Shown piece after piece: positions 12,315 through 26,101 of a DNA stretch of 64,000 nucleotides. Both the position numbers and the translations under genes were made by a program. The stretch's first letter is position 1. Each line of letters begins with the position of its first letter. The notes beneath the pieces are model-generated. The model was given only the letters and a program-made list of their open reading frames with translations. It had not been told where the DNA came from and made no database searches. The DNA lies in contig NC_088102.1 in NCBI RefSeq assembly GCF_036370855.1, forward strand, positions 67,279,601 through 67,343,600, in the 5' to 3' direction. Source of the stretch: Dromaius novaehollandiae. Taxonomy: Eukaryota > Chordata > Aves > Casuariiformes > Dromaiidae.

Positions 12315-15300
12315 TTCTTCCTCTACTGTATATAAAGCAAAATTTTAACATGCCGTTTTCTAGGAAATACTGAAACAGCAGTGTACTGTTGATGACAAAA
12401 CTGAAGAGAGAGCATTGCAGAATTCTGCTGCAAAGTTAACACTGTGTGGTTAGATTAGTGAATGTTTCCTCCATATCATTTGTTAATGAAGTTATCTAAG
12501 ATAACGCTTTGATTCCTTTTACCTTCAACTCTCCCTTACTCTGTGAGGAGACTTGATTTGTGTCTTCAAACCGTGGATTTCAGTTTTTCTGTTTAAGAAG
12601 GCAGTTCATAAATTAAGACTGAAAGGTAGGTACCCTTTCTGATCCTCACATCTGATCTGAGGCATGCCAGGAAAGGTGGGACTTCCCTGAACTAACTTGG
12701 GTTTAAACTGAAGCCAAACTATTATGAAAAGAAAAGCAAAAAATCCATTCTTCAGCTTTAAAGCTGCCATTGAGAGAGAACTGCCCATGGTCTCTGGTAA
12801 CTTACAGCAATTAAGTTATCCTTAATGTGTAATTCATCTACAGTGTGAGGGATGAGTTTGTACAGCTTGATACAGTGGGTCTAAATTTCAGGTGGGGCTG
12901 CTGCTTCACACTGATATTCTTTGCTCAACCTGTTCAATAACCAATGGCTTTGTAGGTAATTGAATTACCTACAGCTGTGTGTCTCAATGCAACGTGCACA
13001 TGTGTGTGCTTTAAGAAGAAGTTTACAGGTGCAGGAATGCAAAATTGCTTGTGAATAGGGGAAAAAACGACCTTTTTCCATGCTCTAATATACTTCACTA
13101 TTGTTTACTGAAGCTGCTGCACAAAGGCTAAGATGTTTGAAGTAGTACGTTGCTACCCATGTTTCTGTGTACGCTCTCACTTGTGCTGCCCTAACACTTT
13201 TCTGTCGAGTCCTCTTGCAGTTCTTTTAGATGTAAAAGAGATTGTGTTTATGTGCGGGATTCAGCTGTTGCAATCCAGTTTTCCGTGTGACTGCATATAG
13301 ATGACGTTTCAGAGGTGGAATTGTGTATGTAATGAAGTAGCAAGACAGATGCAGAAGGCAGTTGATGAATTTGTTTTCACCCTCTTCCCAACAAAAATAA
13401 CTTACTTATCCTTCCAATGCTAGACACTTTTTGTGCCTGCATAGTTGCAACTTGCCCAGTCCTGCCGGAAGTATGAAAGACAGCCCTTCACTGTTCCCCG
13501 CCTCTGGGGAGCTGGAGAGAGACAACAGCTATGACTGAGCTCAGCTGCAAGCTGACATGTTGCACCATGTTGAAAAATATTTATCTACTGAGAGCACAGA
13601 CTCCAAGTATTTTCATTAACTGTTTGGGGACTGTGTCACGCAGTCCATACTTGCCTTCTTTTGTAGTGCACAGCACAATTCTAAAGTACATTTTAAAGCC
13701 TTCTGGTAGACTTCTAAAAGTTGACAGTTGTAAAATTAAGATTACATGTACATTAAGCATTATTTGTACCCACCCTCCAAAGCATAATACATAGGTAAGG
13801 CTGGGGGTAGTGAGCTTGGCCTGCATCTCTAATATACTTCCCTTATGATAGGTTTTCCTCAGGCTACAGTAATACCTAAAACCAGCTGCTGTACTGTTAA
13901 ATGTTTTTGCATAGTACAAAGGTGGTTTGCAAGGGAAAAAAGTGGTGAGGAAAGTAAACCACTTGTGTACAAAGACAAACCTGTCTGCAGGTACTCTCTG
14001 ATATTCTGTGAGCAGAGTAGACTGTCTGCGTTTGTATGTCTTGGGCTATATAGCAAGAAGTCTGAGTGCTAAAGCCAGGTTGCCATGGTGAAATAATTCC
14101 TGGCTATTAACGCACACTTCTACTCTGAAAAGCAACTCTGTGTAAGCTACATTGTGAAATCCCACATTTATAAGGCCATGAGGTTTCCAAATCAAATTTG
14201 CTCAGTTTAGAAATAAAGACAGCTTTGCACTCTGCCAGCCTCACGATCTCCATTTGGATTGGAAGGTGGGAGCAGTAACCTCCATGGTGTACACGTCCTC
14301 CCCACTAATGGTTCTGGTGGTGAACTGCTGTCCTGCAAAGGACATTCATCTGCATGTGCTGTCCTGGAAAGGTGACAGGGCTGCATCAGAATAACCAGGA
14401 GGAGCAGCTGCTGTGAAAACTTGGATTTAGCCATGATACATTATTCAAAAAAAGTCTATTTTATTGTGTGCAAGTAGAGGATTACAGGAGAGAGAGAAGC
14501 AGCAAAAAAAAAAAATGCTGGTTAAGTTAACAGACATGCCTAAAAACGTGCAGGTAACAGATGTTAACTAAGAAGTTTCCATGCTTTTACCACTGGGCAT
14601 TTACATTTTCTTTCAATTTGCGGAGTCTGAAAACCTTAAATGAGGGATCATTTTTTCCTCCCCCCCCCATTGTGTTGGTTTTAGTTTTTCCTTGCTCTTT
14701 AGAAGCAGTCATTTTGACCTCCGGGGGGGTTTCAAATCACGTGTTGAAAAATTCTGCATATTATAATAAATTGTATAGGATATACTTTTCCTGTAGTGTA
14801 AAGGGGCTTAAAACACAAACCAAAACTGTCTTACAGCCTAAATCTTATTGCAGATCACTGTTCTCACTGTTCATTGTTTCATAGCTGCTGCTGTGAGAGA
14901 TTTCCCCTCTACAGCAAATATCATTTGTAACCGAACCAGGATCTACATTTCTGCCATTGTCTATTCTTAGTTGAGAGACACTCTTCTCCTTTGCTTATAG
15001 GTTTTAACCAAAGAAATTTAAGCTGTGCTATGGATCTCTACCTTGAACTGAGATGGTTTCCACTACAGAAAAAAAGTTTCTGCTGACTTTAGAGAGCTAA
15101 TTCAGATATCAGCTTTTACATATGCAGGTACCTGTGTTTAGATGAAATGAATCCCATTCCTACTGTCTAGCTGCAATATGAGAGTAATAGTTAGCAAGCC
15201 TCTCAGAGGGTGTAGAGCATGTGTTTATCTGCTGTAAGAATACAAATGAGATTTTTCTTCTAAAGCTTGATGCTCTTCAGGAGGATCCTTGTCCGTGTAC

Positions 15301-18204
15301 TGTCTTTGGGGTTGGAAGCCTGTGCCCAGGGACTGAAATGAATTGCAACTTAACAAAACAAACCCCCAAACAAAAGGCTCCAGCCCATGTTTTGAGCTGA
15401 TGAACTTCTGAGAGCACAGGACAGAGATGCGGGTGGAAAGTGGCCATGGAAAGTCAACACGAGACGTCCTCTTGCGCTCCTGTGTGTTCTGCGCCAGGGC
15501 CTGCTCTGAGAGTGCCCCTCTGGGGGAGGAGGATTTGCGAGTGGAGAAGAAGGCACGCAGCACAGCACGTGCTCAGGCAGGCGTAGTGGGCACAGCTGCG
15601 ATTTGTTCTGTGCCTGCTCAACTTTTGGCTTGCTTGCTTAGCCAGAGAGGTTGCCCACAGCTGGGGAGGTAAAAACAGCAAAACCAACAATCTTCTCTCT
15701 CTCCCCCTCACCCCCAATCTCGTATGCACTCTGCACTCGGGCGCCCAGGGGACCCATGACGCACTGTCCTGCTCTGTGGTTTGTTCTGAACGTTGGATAA
15801 AATAATTCTTGCGACACACTTAACCTATGACCTACTGAATCTCTTTTACCACAGACCTAACTTGGCTCCACATAGAGCTCCTGAGAGTAAACATTAGGAA
15901 AGGTTTGTGCCCTTTTTCTTTCCTAATCCCCAAATTACCAAAAAATGGACTTATATCAAATCTTTCAGGAAAAGAATCTTGCTGAGCCTTTGTTTTGGCA
16001 CTGACTGGTTTGGATACACTTTGGAGGGCTTTTTGGCATGGAGGTAAGAGGACAGATGAAAATGAAGAACAGGGTATATGCTTGGATAAGAGAATTTTCT
16101 GTGTTTGAGTTGGTGAATGATTCCTAAATTGCAGCACTGGCTTCTAGAAATAAATAATCCGTTCTTCTCCCATCTGACATCACTTCCCTCTCGTGTTGCC
16201 GTGACCCAGTGCCCTCCAGCCCCTCCCAGGAGTGCTGGCTGGAGGGGAACCTGGACCAGTGCAGGGATTATATAGTCAGACAGCCCTTGTCAAAGGCAAC
16301 TGGAGAAGTGAGATGCATCCTCTAGTCTTAGGGGGAGGAGTTTTGGCAGGTACACTGAAAGAAAGGAAACTCTAGTCCAGCATGTTTTACCACAAGAATG
16401 CACTCTGCGCATTTTTGTAGCATTAACCGAGCTGTTTGCAGGCCCAGCCTTGCCTCGGTAGTCATTCTTCCCAGAGTTAAAAGAGAAAAGAGGGGATCCT
16501 GAGCAGAAGCGCAGGAGCTGCAGTAACACCTGGGCACCACCACCTACTTAGGAGATTCAGCAGTGTGTTTCCAAGGCAGTTATATGCCGCTGACACACTG
16601 GTGCATGCCAGCATCGTGGCAAACACTGAGCTAGCGATGGGGGATGAAAGGCGAGGGGAGAGAGTGAGGGGGCGGGTGGGGAATCGCACGGAAGGGAACG
16701 GAAAAGCCCCATGTACTGGAGACAGATACGTAGTGTGTGATGGTGCCCCATGTTCTCCTTGCTCTGCCGGCAGCACCAGCTGCAACTCAGTTTGGCCCTA
16801 CAGAAAGTTTTGGGCTTTTTGCTGAGAAGCAGCATTATGAAATAACGTTATGGCACTTGTCATCCTTAACATGCCTGCCATGCCTTGGCACCGACTGTTT
16901 ACAGCACAGCATCCGGAGGCCAAGCAAAGATTGCCTTTTAAGGGCAAGAGCCACTATGAGAATCCAGAAGAAAAAGTTTCCCTGGCATGTAGGGTACATT
17001 CTTCTTTCCTCCTCCTCTTAAATAAACTATTAGTAACTTTTAAAAACAGAACAAAAATGAAGAAGCAGGGCCAGAAATGCTGCCAAAGATATTTTATTCT
17101 GTGCAGCCCCCTTAGAGCTGCAGTGTAACTGACTCCTGGACTCCTGGAGTCAGCTCCCAGGGCGAGAGAGAGAATAATGAAACTGAGGTCACGGGGGTCT
17201 GTCACAGACTTGTTGCAAGAGGAAATCAGAATGGAGCCATCTTAAAAAGCTTAGTCTCCTTCCCTTCCCCAAGCCCCGGAGAAATCGTCTAACCACAGCA
17301 ATCTGAACAGTTTAGTTGTATGATACAGTGGAATTTGGCCTTGCTTTCTAATACCTTACACAACTTCCCTTCCCATGCCGATTTTTCTTTTCTCTTCCTT
17401 CCCAATCCTGAATGTATATGTGTATATCTAGGATTCATGTTCTGGGTGTGCCATCATGTGGCATTCTCAGCTGAAAAGTTAGCTGTGATGTGGGGTAACA
17501 CAGTGCATGGGATTGTAGGAAAAAAACAATCGCTTCAAAATCTACTTGGGAAATGTAAGACCAAGTATATTAGTGGTTAGAGGAGGCTAGTGCTGATACA
17601 GAGTCTGAGGCAAAAGAGGGTTGCAGGCTGCCCTTAATAGCATCTAGCAGACTCTGCATCCTGGAGAAGATGGTAATACAAGAGATGCTATGACTGTCCA
17701 TCTGTCCTCTCCATCCTTTTTCAAAAATAAGAGGAAGGGAGAAATATTTTAATCTCCACAAAGATACAATATCATACAGTCTCCCTTTTTCTCAAAGGGC
17801 AACTACAATAATGTTCAAATGAAACACCTAATTCCCCTTCTCTCACCTACCATACAAATATTGAAAGACCTTAATTACCAGCACGTGACTTTGAGGTGCA
17901 TGGAGCTTTTAAGTTTTCGGTCCTTGTATTTATCTGAGAGGAAGAGATTGTAGATTGCTGTGGAAAATGGGATGGCTGCAGTGCGAAAATGGACAGCCTT
18001 CAGGAGTTTGTTGTTGTTGTCCTGTAAAAACTGACGTAACCTGCTTCTTCATTGTTCTTGGTGGGAGTTTGTCACTGGCAGTCATAAATTTTAGCTCAAA
18101 AACTGTTTCCTTCCTGCTGTGAATAGGTTCAGCACTCCCATTACTTAGGCAGAACATTCCTAACCAGAAGCTAACTGATGACTTCTTTCCAGTAAAGCAC
18201 CTAT

Positions 18205-18225
18205 GGGGGGGGGGGGGGGGGGGGG
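18205..18225. repeat. 21-G homopolymer
   Basis: An uninterrupted run of 21 G residues sits in otherwise AT-rich MOB2 intron 1. On the plus (transcribed-sense) strand it could form a G-quadruplex in DNA or nascent RNA. Run length in the assembly is likely to be imprecise. Confidence 0.9.
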
Positions 18226-19105
18226 AAGCTAACGAGTAAATCCGTTAGCAGTTAACTTGCTTTTCCTTATAAAGCCTTAGCCTTCATGGATGGCTGAAAT
18301 CTTTGGGGTTTTCCTTTTGCAGAGAGAGTACATTAGGGGGGCAAGCTTGCGTTTTCAAACGCTTTACATCCATGAGTTATATTGCCTCTTCTGTTCCCCC
18401 ATTTGATTCCTTACCCAGAGAAAGGAGAAGTATCCAGTATAACGTCAATGTTGAATTACCACCCCTTGGAGTTTTCTTCATTGCAAAGTATAAAAACATG
18501 AAAGTTTTCATATAAAGACTGGCCTATAAGATGCTGTTAAAATGCTGGCTAACTGCCTCTCTAATTCTATGTTGGCTGATGTTTTAAGAGGCTAACCCCC
18601 ATCCTCAGATTGCCAGGAAAGTAGATTTTGGCAAGAGTACTTCATGCTTTAATACTTCATCTGTGGAGGATATTTTAAAACATACCTTTTCACAGAGAAA
18701 GGAAAAATTGCATGATGAAAATTAAAGGCCAAGATGATTATTATATTCAATAGTATGGAGTACACGTGGGTAAGGTGTAGTATGGTGTTGCTGTCAGTTC
18801 ATCTAATTCTTGGGAGACTGCAAATTTGCCACAAAAACATTTTAGTTGGGAATGTGGCCTTTCAAACCACAAATTTTCCAGATACTGAGCGATACAAATT
18901 GTAGTGCAAGACTTAGATTACTCGAAAAGAACCCCCAAAACTTCACATAACTTATCTTATTTTTTGACCTTTCTTAAAATAAAATTTTCTTTTTATACTA
19001 TTTTTCTATACATTACTCTCAACTGTGGGCTCTTAATCTCCTTTCACCAGCACTGCTTAAATAGGTTAGATTATCCCAGCCTAAAATATGCCTTCTAGAT
19101 TTGCC

Positions 19106-19282
19106 TTTTTTTTTTTTTTTTTTGGATTGCATCACTTAGACTTGGGTAATAAATAGGATCAGTTACTTTAAAAAATTGTTATTAACCACAAATAAGCATC
19201 TTTGTCCTGTGAAGTTCATAATCTGTGGAGATTTTTATCCCAACTGATGTAGAATGGCTTGTGTGTGTGTGTGTGGGGGGGG
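19106..19282. repeat. cluster of T-run and GT/G simple repeats
   Basis: An 18-T run occupies 19106-19123, and about 135 bp later there is a short GT repeat (about 19261-19274) ending in eight G residues. Both are simple-sequence DNA in MOB2 intron 1 with no associated gene or recognisable mobile element. Confidence 0.85.
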
Positions 19283-22200
19283 TTGTTTTGCTTGTTTTGT
19301 TTTTTTTAAGGTTTGTAAATGGGAAGTCAGAAGTTTGCCATGTAAAGCCTATTAAACCTGCTCTGTTGACTTCCATTAGAAAAATCAACATGTTTGAGAC
19401 CTGGTCAGAACTTGAAAAAATAATTTTTTTTTTTTTAACTTTTCAAAGTTACACTTGTATGTGGTGCTTGTTTCTAAAAACACTTTAATACACCACTTAA
19501 CAATACTGGTGATTTGCATTTAAAAAAGAGGGGAAAAAAGCCACTCCCCTCAGGCTGGTTAGTTTGGTGAGGAAGGTAGGACAGAAGATGGTAATCGAAG
19601 CAGTATGATTTGTCCTTAAAGAGATTCGATTTTTAGATATAGTCTAAGAAACTGCACAGCTTGCTGGAGATGGCAAGAAATTACTATAGCCGTGTTGGGT
19701 AACTGATTGCCTTTGGAGCACAGGAATCCTGAATTGGTAGGGACAATCTTAAAATTGTTAATGATCGGTTTAATAAAGTTTGGCATTTAGTGAATCACTA
19801 ATATCTCCTGTGTGATCAAACTTGTAATAAATCAGGCTCACAACCAAAAATACGGATGCCTGGTACAATTCCAAAATAATGTAAACTAAATCAGGTTACG
19901 AAGCACGTCCATAAGATCCACTTAAAAGATGCTTCTTCAGCTGTATTAGACTGCTTCCCATGTGTTTCTTTCCAAACAAACCAGATCAGTTAAAAGTGCG
20001 TCTTTATTATTCACACTATGGACAAACTTTGAACCTTACAGCCAGTTTCTGCTGTGAAATGGGGATAATGTTTTCCTCCTGTGGTATTAGAACTAAATTA
20101 ATGCCTTCATAGTGCTTGAAGATGCTCCAAAATGGGGTTTTTTAGACCCAAAAAACCACTGGGCTTCTGATCAAGAAGGAAATGAAAGAGAGATTAGAGA
20201 AGGATCCTGATTAACTGAGATGATAAAGAAACCTGGGACGTTGGCATTTTTACTTGATCTTAATAAAGCAGTTAGTCCAGGAAAGTGATCATCATGGCCC
20301 AGCTGGCCTGTCACTTGCTGCAGTTGCCATCGGCATGTCTTTCTCTGGTGAAACGCAGACAACCTTCCAGCTGCCCTGCTTTCTCAGCAGAATACAAAGC
20401 AGAGTGTGGAAGCCCAGCTAGGAGCAGCAAATCTGCAGTGAATGTGCTGTCTCTGGCTGGAACCAGATTGTTTAACCTTCTTCTCAGACGTTTCACGTAA
20501 GTGACCTCTTCTGCCATCTCCCATCACTTTTCCCTCTTTGCAGCTTCCTCGTGGTGTGACTTGGTCTGTGGCATCATATTCAGTTGAGTGCCTAAAACCA
20601 AACAAACATAACCTTATCCTGGGAGTTATCTGAAGAATTAGTTTGTGCTCTAGTTTACCTGTCAATAAAAGCTGCTGAGTGGTGTTTCCTTGGATTCCCT
20701 AAAGATGTTTTCTTCCCTTAATTAGTAGTTAAGCATTGCTGGACAGGTTTTTGGTCTAACCTCTTGAATGACCTCTACCAAACTGCTGCCTAAAAGCTAC
20801 TCCTCCAGCTGCTCTGGTGATGCAGTTGACCTGACATGTGAGTGCTAAGACATGTTTAGCAGAATTCTCTTGAAAGACATAGATAAACAAATGAATCAGG
20901 ACTTTGTTTTGCTTCAGGGTGCCTATAGTAGCAATATAAATTGTTTTGAAAGGTACAAAACTTTTTGTGGTCTGATCAGACATTTAGTTAAGTTTTCCAG
21001 TAAATAACCTACAGATGATGGATTTTGGTTTTCCTGAATCAAACAGTACAATTCTAATGTTACCATTGTTTTTCCTTCTGTTGAAAGCAGGCAAATGAGC
21101 TGTTGGTGAATGTGCTTCTTTGTTTGCTGCTACATTCTTCACCTAGAAGGGTCTTTCGGGACATCTCAGAAATGGCTATGCAATTTTGCATATTTATGTA
21201 CTTAAAACATGAAATGAAAACTTTAGGAAGGCCTATTGAATGTAAACCTTTTACAGTATGTAACAAAGGGAATAAAGGATGCTTCTCTTGGCACATTTAG
21301 AGTTGGTTCCAGGTAGATGGTGTTTTCTTACCAGCCTTTGAAACAACTCTGAACTTGGAGGGAGGAGAGAGCAGGAGGAAGGAAGATAACTTCTAAATGT
21401 TATAGTCTTTGCTAATTCTAGTAATTGTGAATGTGAACGTATGCACTTTGGTTTATTTGGAATACAGAACTACTATTTGTTGACTCTTAATAGTATGTAA
21501 TCATGTTTCTCTGTTTTCTCCATAAGTGCTATAACACTAGTTTTGTGAGTCTGTAAAGAAAACACTTCAGTACTGACAGCTTCCAAACTAAACACACAAG
21601 TCTACACTTCAGACTTAGCATGATTCTGTTAATACTAAGAAGCCTGATGTTACAGTCTGAGCTCTGCCTACTGGAAGGAAGAAATGGGGTCCTGAGCAAT
21701 TCAAAACTTGGTGTTTTCAAGACTGGGATTTTTTTTAATTTGCGTTTTAATACTCTCTGGATCTGTAATATCCCAATCCCACTGTATTCAGGTCATGAAT
21801 ATCTGCTGATAGGAACTGTGGTCCTGCTTTAGCCCTTAGCAGCTGCAAAAGATTAAAAAAAAACAGTTTGTGCCACAGATGGTGATTTGACATTCAGGTT
21901 TCAGTAGTGTGAATAAACCCTTTGATACTAGTGATTACGGGCATTTTACAGGTTCAGTAATGATGCACATCAGACAGGTTTTTTTGTTTGTTTGTTTTTG
22001 TTTGTATTTTAATAGATCAGAAGCTTTGGAAAGGGGCAGGCCAGGGGTCCTTCAGGAAGTTTATGTTTGAAATGCTCCAATTCCAGAACCAGGCAGTTGT
22101 GGAAAGACTTACAGTCTGTTGGAAAGATGAAAAGTGGCTGCATGTGCTAATCCAACAGAAGACTGTAATTTTGTAGAAATGAGGGGGGTTTGAAATGGGG

Positions 22201-24605
22201 AAAGATTCTGAGCAAAGATGAGGTAGACTCAATCCACTTTCTATTCACTGAAAAGCTTGCCTCAGACTTCCTATGTCTGGCTTCCTTCTGTGGTTTCCCT
22301 CCACAGCCTGGCTCTATGACAGACTGCCTTTGACCTCTTAGTCTTTCTCTCCCCACCTCCTCTCAGGATACTGCTCTTAGCTGACGTGGCACAGCATCAC
22401 GCCACTCTGACCTGGGGCCCTTGGTTTAAGTATCCTGAAGTAAAGCAAAGACCCAAACTGCGTTCTACCCAAAGTTCTTCTGATCACTTTTATCCCCAAG
22501 TGGTTTAATGCAGTTTGTCAAACCAGTCTTTTAGGCTGAAGCTTTCTGCGTGTTTGTTATTAGAACCATAACCCTTTTCATTTTCTTGAACAGTCAACTT
22601 ATCCCTGAATGCCTGAAGTCGTCCCCCCCTCCCAAATAAACCCCAAACAAAAGCTAACCAACCTAAAAAAACAGAGTACATTCTGCATAGACCTTAATGT
22701 TGTCTGCCAGAGGCCCAGCAGGTGTGAAGATGCTGTATGGAACATGCCAGGCCTCATTTCAGCAGCGTAGGAGTAAGTGAGCCAGTGCATGGAATTAAGC
22801 AAATCAGTGGCCTCGAGAATTTTTTTATTAGCTCAGGGCCAAGTACATAGTTCCAACTGGATTTATGCTGTTTACTGTCAGGATAAGGTAGTTTGAAGTC
22901 TTAGCATGGTATTCCTGAAAAAGGAAGAGGTCAAATACATTGCTTCATCTGGTCTGAAGTGAGGTTACAGACTATTGAAGGAGATGGTTCTTTTGATGCT
23001 ATTATGTTTTCCTTGAGTATCATCTCAAGTTCTGTGAAAATCTGAAGTCTCATGCTCAAACATACATTAAGCATACCTTAAAGCATCTTTAAACACCTTA
23101 AAGGCAGGGCCTTCTGCAATTCTTCTTTTCCTGGACTTCTCTGTTTCTTATCTATAGCTCATTTTTACATGCTGAGGTTCAAATGAGATCTAGCAATATA
23201 AGAGTTTGGAGGCAAGAGTTTGACTTACCGTGTCAGCCAGGAGTTGTTGGTCTAACTGCGCAGCCCTTCTGTATTGAGCCTTATTACACTGTACAACACC
23301 AGACTTCACATGTCCTAAGACACAGAGAGCAGCTATGAGAATTGCCCAGGTTATTTTGTTAAATAAACCTGAGAGAAATCTCACAGGCTTTGTTTGAATT
23401 GGAATGTACTTCTGTGAAAAAATGGGATGGCTGCGAGTGCGCGACAACAGCTGTGTTTTAAAGCAGTCTTTTTACAGACGAGTTTTAGTTTTCATACTGC
23501 ATTTGTACCCTTTAAAAAGGTGTTCTGCGTAACAGACATCCTTCCTCAAACGTTCATTTCTACGTTACCATGTGGAAATGAATTGTGACTATCTTTCCCT
23601 TACCAGAAACCTACTATAGTGGTTTCTGCACATCTGTGGTTTATAAATATATTGCAGGTGTGTAAGCGTGAATCATACTGCTGTCGTGACGTTTTGCTTG
23701 ATTTGCCCTTGATGATGGCCTTCTTGAAGTCTGTCTAGTCTTAAGTTAGAGAGAAGTATGATGAGACTTAATGTAAGTTCAAGAGAGCTCTTGAATATGC
23801 CAAGGAGATAAACGCATTTTGCGGAATGTGGTTTGTCTGCTTTTCTGAATCTAAGTGGAAGGTTATTTCATCACACAGCTCTACCGGTAGCCATTTGTTC
23901 TGCATTTTAAAGGATTTAACTCAGATCTTTCTGGCTCAAATATACTGGAAGTTGAGAAAGTGAGTGTTACTGTCGTTATCGGTTTCTTGTTGGACTCGTA
24001 GATGTTCACTTCCAGAAGACTTCTGGTATCTCAGAGAATGGAGGGCTGGAATAGTGAGGAGAGCTGTACCTCTGACTGAGCAATGCCAGTAAAGTTGTGT
24101 GGAAAGAGCATTTTTCCAACTGAGAAGTATCCTCTTGCAGCAGTCTGTTTTCACTGTTTCTCAAGCTCCCATTCTGCAGGTGAAAGCTAACTATGATGCA
24201 GCAGATTGTTAATATACTTCCATTAGAGTAGCTCCCTCGGGCGCAGTGCCACTCTGCTGTCACCACTGTTCACAGGCATAAAGAAAGACTGTCACTCTCC
24301 CAAATAATTTGCTATCTAAACTGACAAGATAAAAGGACGACAGAGGTAGAACAGCTCAGTCTGACATTTCTTATGCCATTCAAAATTTTCACAGCTACTT
24401 GAGAAAGGGGATGATTTCAAATAAACTTTTTTCTAAAACTATTTTTTGCTTCAGTAATAATAAAAAAGCTGGAGGAGAGAAGGCAGGAGGAACAATATAA
24501 ACACAAATACACGAGTTGGAAGAGTTTGGATAAACTGGTTTCTTTCAGGTTACTGTGGCTGCTCCTCAGCAGTAAAGGTAACCTGTCTTTTCTAATCTTT
24601 TGCAG

Positions 24606-24766
24606 GAAGTCCAAGGGAAAGCCAAATGGTAAAAAGCCAGCACCGGAAGAGAAGAAACTTTACCTAGAGCCAGAATACACAAAATCCAGAATTACTGACT
24701 TCGAATTCAAGGAGCTAGTGATGTTACCGCGAGAAATAGATCTCAACGAGTGGCTAGCCAGCAACA
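24606..24766 (+). CDS. MOB2: MOB2 coding exon 2
   Basis: The acceptor TTTTGCAG precedes the exon and the donor GTGAGT follows it. The 161-nt exon encodes residues 37-90 and one base of codon 91: the Lys-rich segment KSKGKPNGKK, the linker LYLEPEYTKSRITDFEFKEL, and LPREIDLNEWLASN. The last of these is the conserved start of the MOB fold, which packs on the NDR-kinase N-terminal helix. Near identity to mammalian MOB2 in this stretch, as I remember it, distinguishes it from MOB1, MOB3 and MOB4. An open frame continues past the donor for a few dozen codons into intron 2; it loses all similarity and is not coding. Confidence 0.97.
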
Positions 24767-26007
24767 GTGAGTACTGTGAACATATACCTCTGAGCTTGCT
24801 GTCCACACCCAAACAGGCATTCATTTATCCTGTTTCTTTTTACTGTCTTCAGTGCTTAGAAAAACACTCGATGACTATTTAGGCATACTGCATAATGCAT
24901 GTCATTATACCTTGAGTAGTAATCAAGATGTCTTACTACGCTCCCAGTGTGCTCCGCAGCATGGAAGTCTTGATATATTTCCTCCTTCCTACTCCCTCAC
25001 TGTGACACTGAGGACATCAAAATTTTTAGTGTTCTTTTGAGGACCATCAGTTTCCCTTTAAAAATAGTCTGCTAAACCTGCTGGTTCAGCATGTTTTTCA
25101 ATGAAGCCATTGGTCTTCCAGAAGCATTGTAAAAACAGGCAGTTTATTGAGACTTGTATACAAGGCAAGTTATGCTTTAAACCAGACATTTTTAAGTCTT
25201 TTGGACGAATTTCTTCTCCCCACCCTTTCCAAGTTTTGGTGGAATTGTTGTGAATTTAAACTGTAGTCAAGCTGGAGCTCAAAGAAGTGACTGACTACAG
25301 GTTAGATACTCTGACTAAATGCTGTATAAATTCCCCTGTGCATCTCATTTCTGATTTACACTAGTTTCCTGTGCTTCTACTTCATCTGCCAGTTCTAACC
25401 TGCAGGTATGACCCAGTCCTGCTTGTATGTGGTAGTAGCGAGCAATTGCTTTAAACTGCACACTAGGGAAGTATCTAGACACTCATTAGGAAAAAGTGAG
25501 GTGCCTTCTGAGGAGTATTAAAATGCCAAATATCTTAGGAGAGTCTTAAAAAGTGGAAATGTAATAGTTTTCATGCTGTTCTTTTTTTTTTAAAGGAGGT
25601 ATGTCATGAGAACTAATAATGTCATTTTCCAGCCACTTCTAAACTGCATTTTAAGTCCAACTTCAAAAGAACTCAGCAAATTGCTTGCCTTCAGCTTAGA
25701 GTAGCATATTTGACTATAAAGGTGAGGTTGATGACAGAGACACTTTCCAGTCTTGCTGCTTAGTGAGTAATAAGAGCTGATGCATCATGGTGCTTTCATC
25801 TTAAATCAAAACAAGAGCTTTCATTCTCTGTACCTTTTTGTTTTGCAGTTCATCATTAGACTCATTCAGCTAAATCATGTTTAAATGTGTAAGCAAGCTC
25901 GGGACTCTGAGGTCTCTTCATTTGCTCTATTTAAATAATTGTCTGGGGGGCAATCAGTGTTTGAAAGTATTCTGTACTTACAAATTTCCTTCGTGTTTAT
26001 TTTTCAG
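24767..26007 (+). other. MOB2: MOB2 intron 2
   Basis: A phase-1 intron of about 1.24 kb, beginning GTGAGT and ending TTTTTCAG. I see no exon, repeat or recognisable regulatory element in it beyond short T-runs. Confidence 0.95.
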
Positions 26008-26101
26008 CAACAACTTTCTTTCATCACATCAACTTACAATATAGTACAATCTCAGAATTCTGCACAGGAGAGTCGTGTCAGACCATGGCAGTGTGCAATA
26101 C
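26008..26101 (+). CDS. MOB2: MOB2 coding exon 3 (zinc-ligand Cys pair)
   Basis: A 94-nt exon between TTTTTCAG and GTAAGT. It encodes residues 91-121 plus two bases of codon 122: TTTFFHHINLQYSTISEF followed by CTGESCQTMAVCNT. The two cysteines in CTGESC (C109 and C114, spaced by four residues) are the first half of the MOB zinc site; the second half is in exon 5. The exon is very short and its flanks are T-rich introns, so it depends on homology and splice phase for recognition. The phase matches both neighbours exactly (A+CA and AC+A, each making Thr). Confidence 0.97.

Larger units (their letters stand above)
4000..24605 (+). other. MOB2: MOB2 intron 1 (about 20.6 kb)
   Basis: The intron begins GTAAGG and ends with a pyrimidine-rich tract and TTTTGCAG before exon 2. 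No additional MOB2 exon or other gene was recognised in it. Contents worth noting are AT-rich stretches with homeodomain cores at 6905-7275, GC-rich patches at about 7560-7770 and 8940-9240, the perfect tandem duplication at 10874-11075, an A-rich simple repeat at 12281-12314, inverted repeats at 16212-16246 and 17129-17153, a 21-G run at 18205-18225, and T and GT runs near 19.1-19.3 kb. Open frames of 60-150 codons here have no recognisable domains and are treated as chance. Confidence 0.85.

Noticed and set aside
15300..15330. GGGGTTGGAAG as a reversed CR1 3' end
   Set aside because: Only a short partial match without the adjoining CR1 segments or terminal octamer repeats.
24767..24882. Extension of MOB2 exon 2 frame past the GTGAGT donor
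   Set aside because: Similarity to MOB2 stops exactly at the donor and resumes in exon 3 with matching phase.
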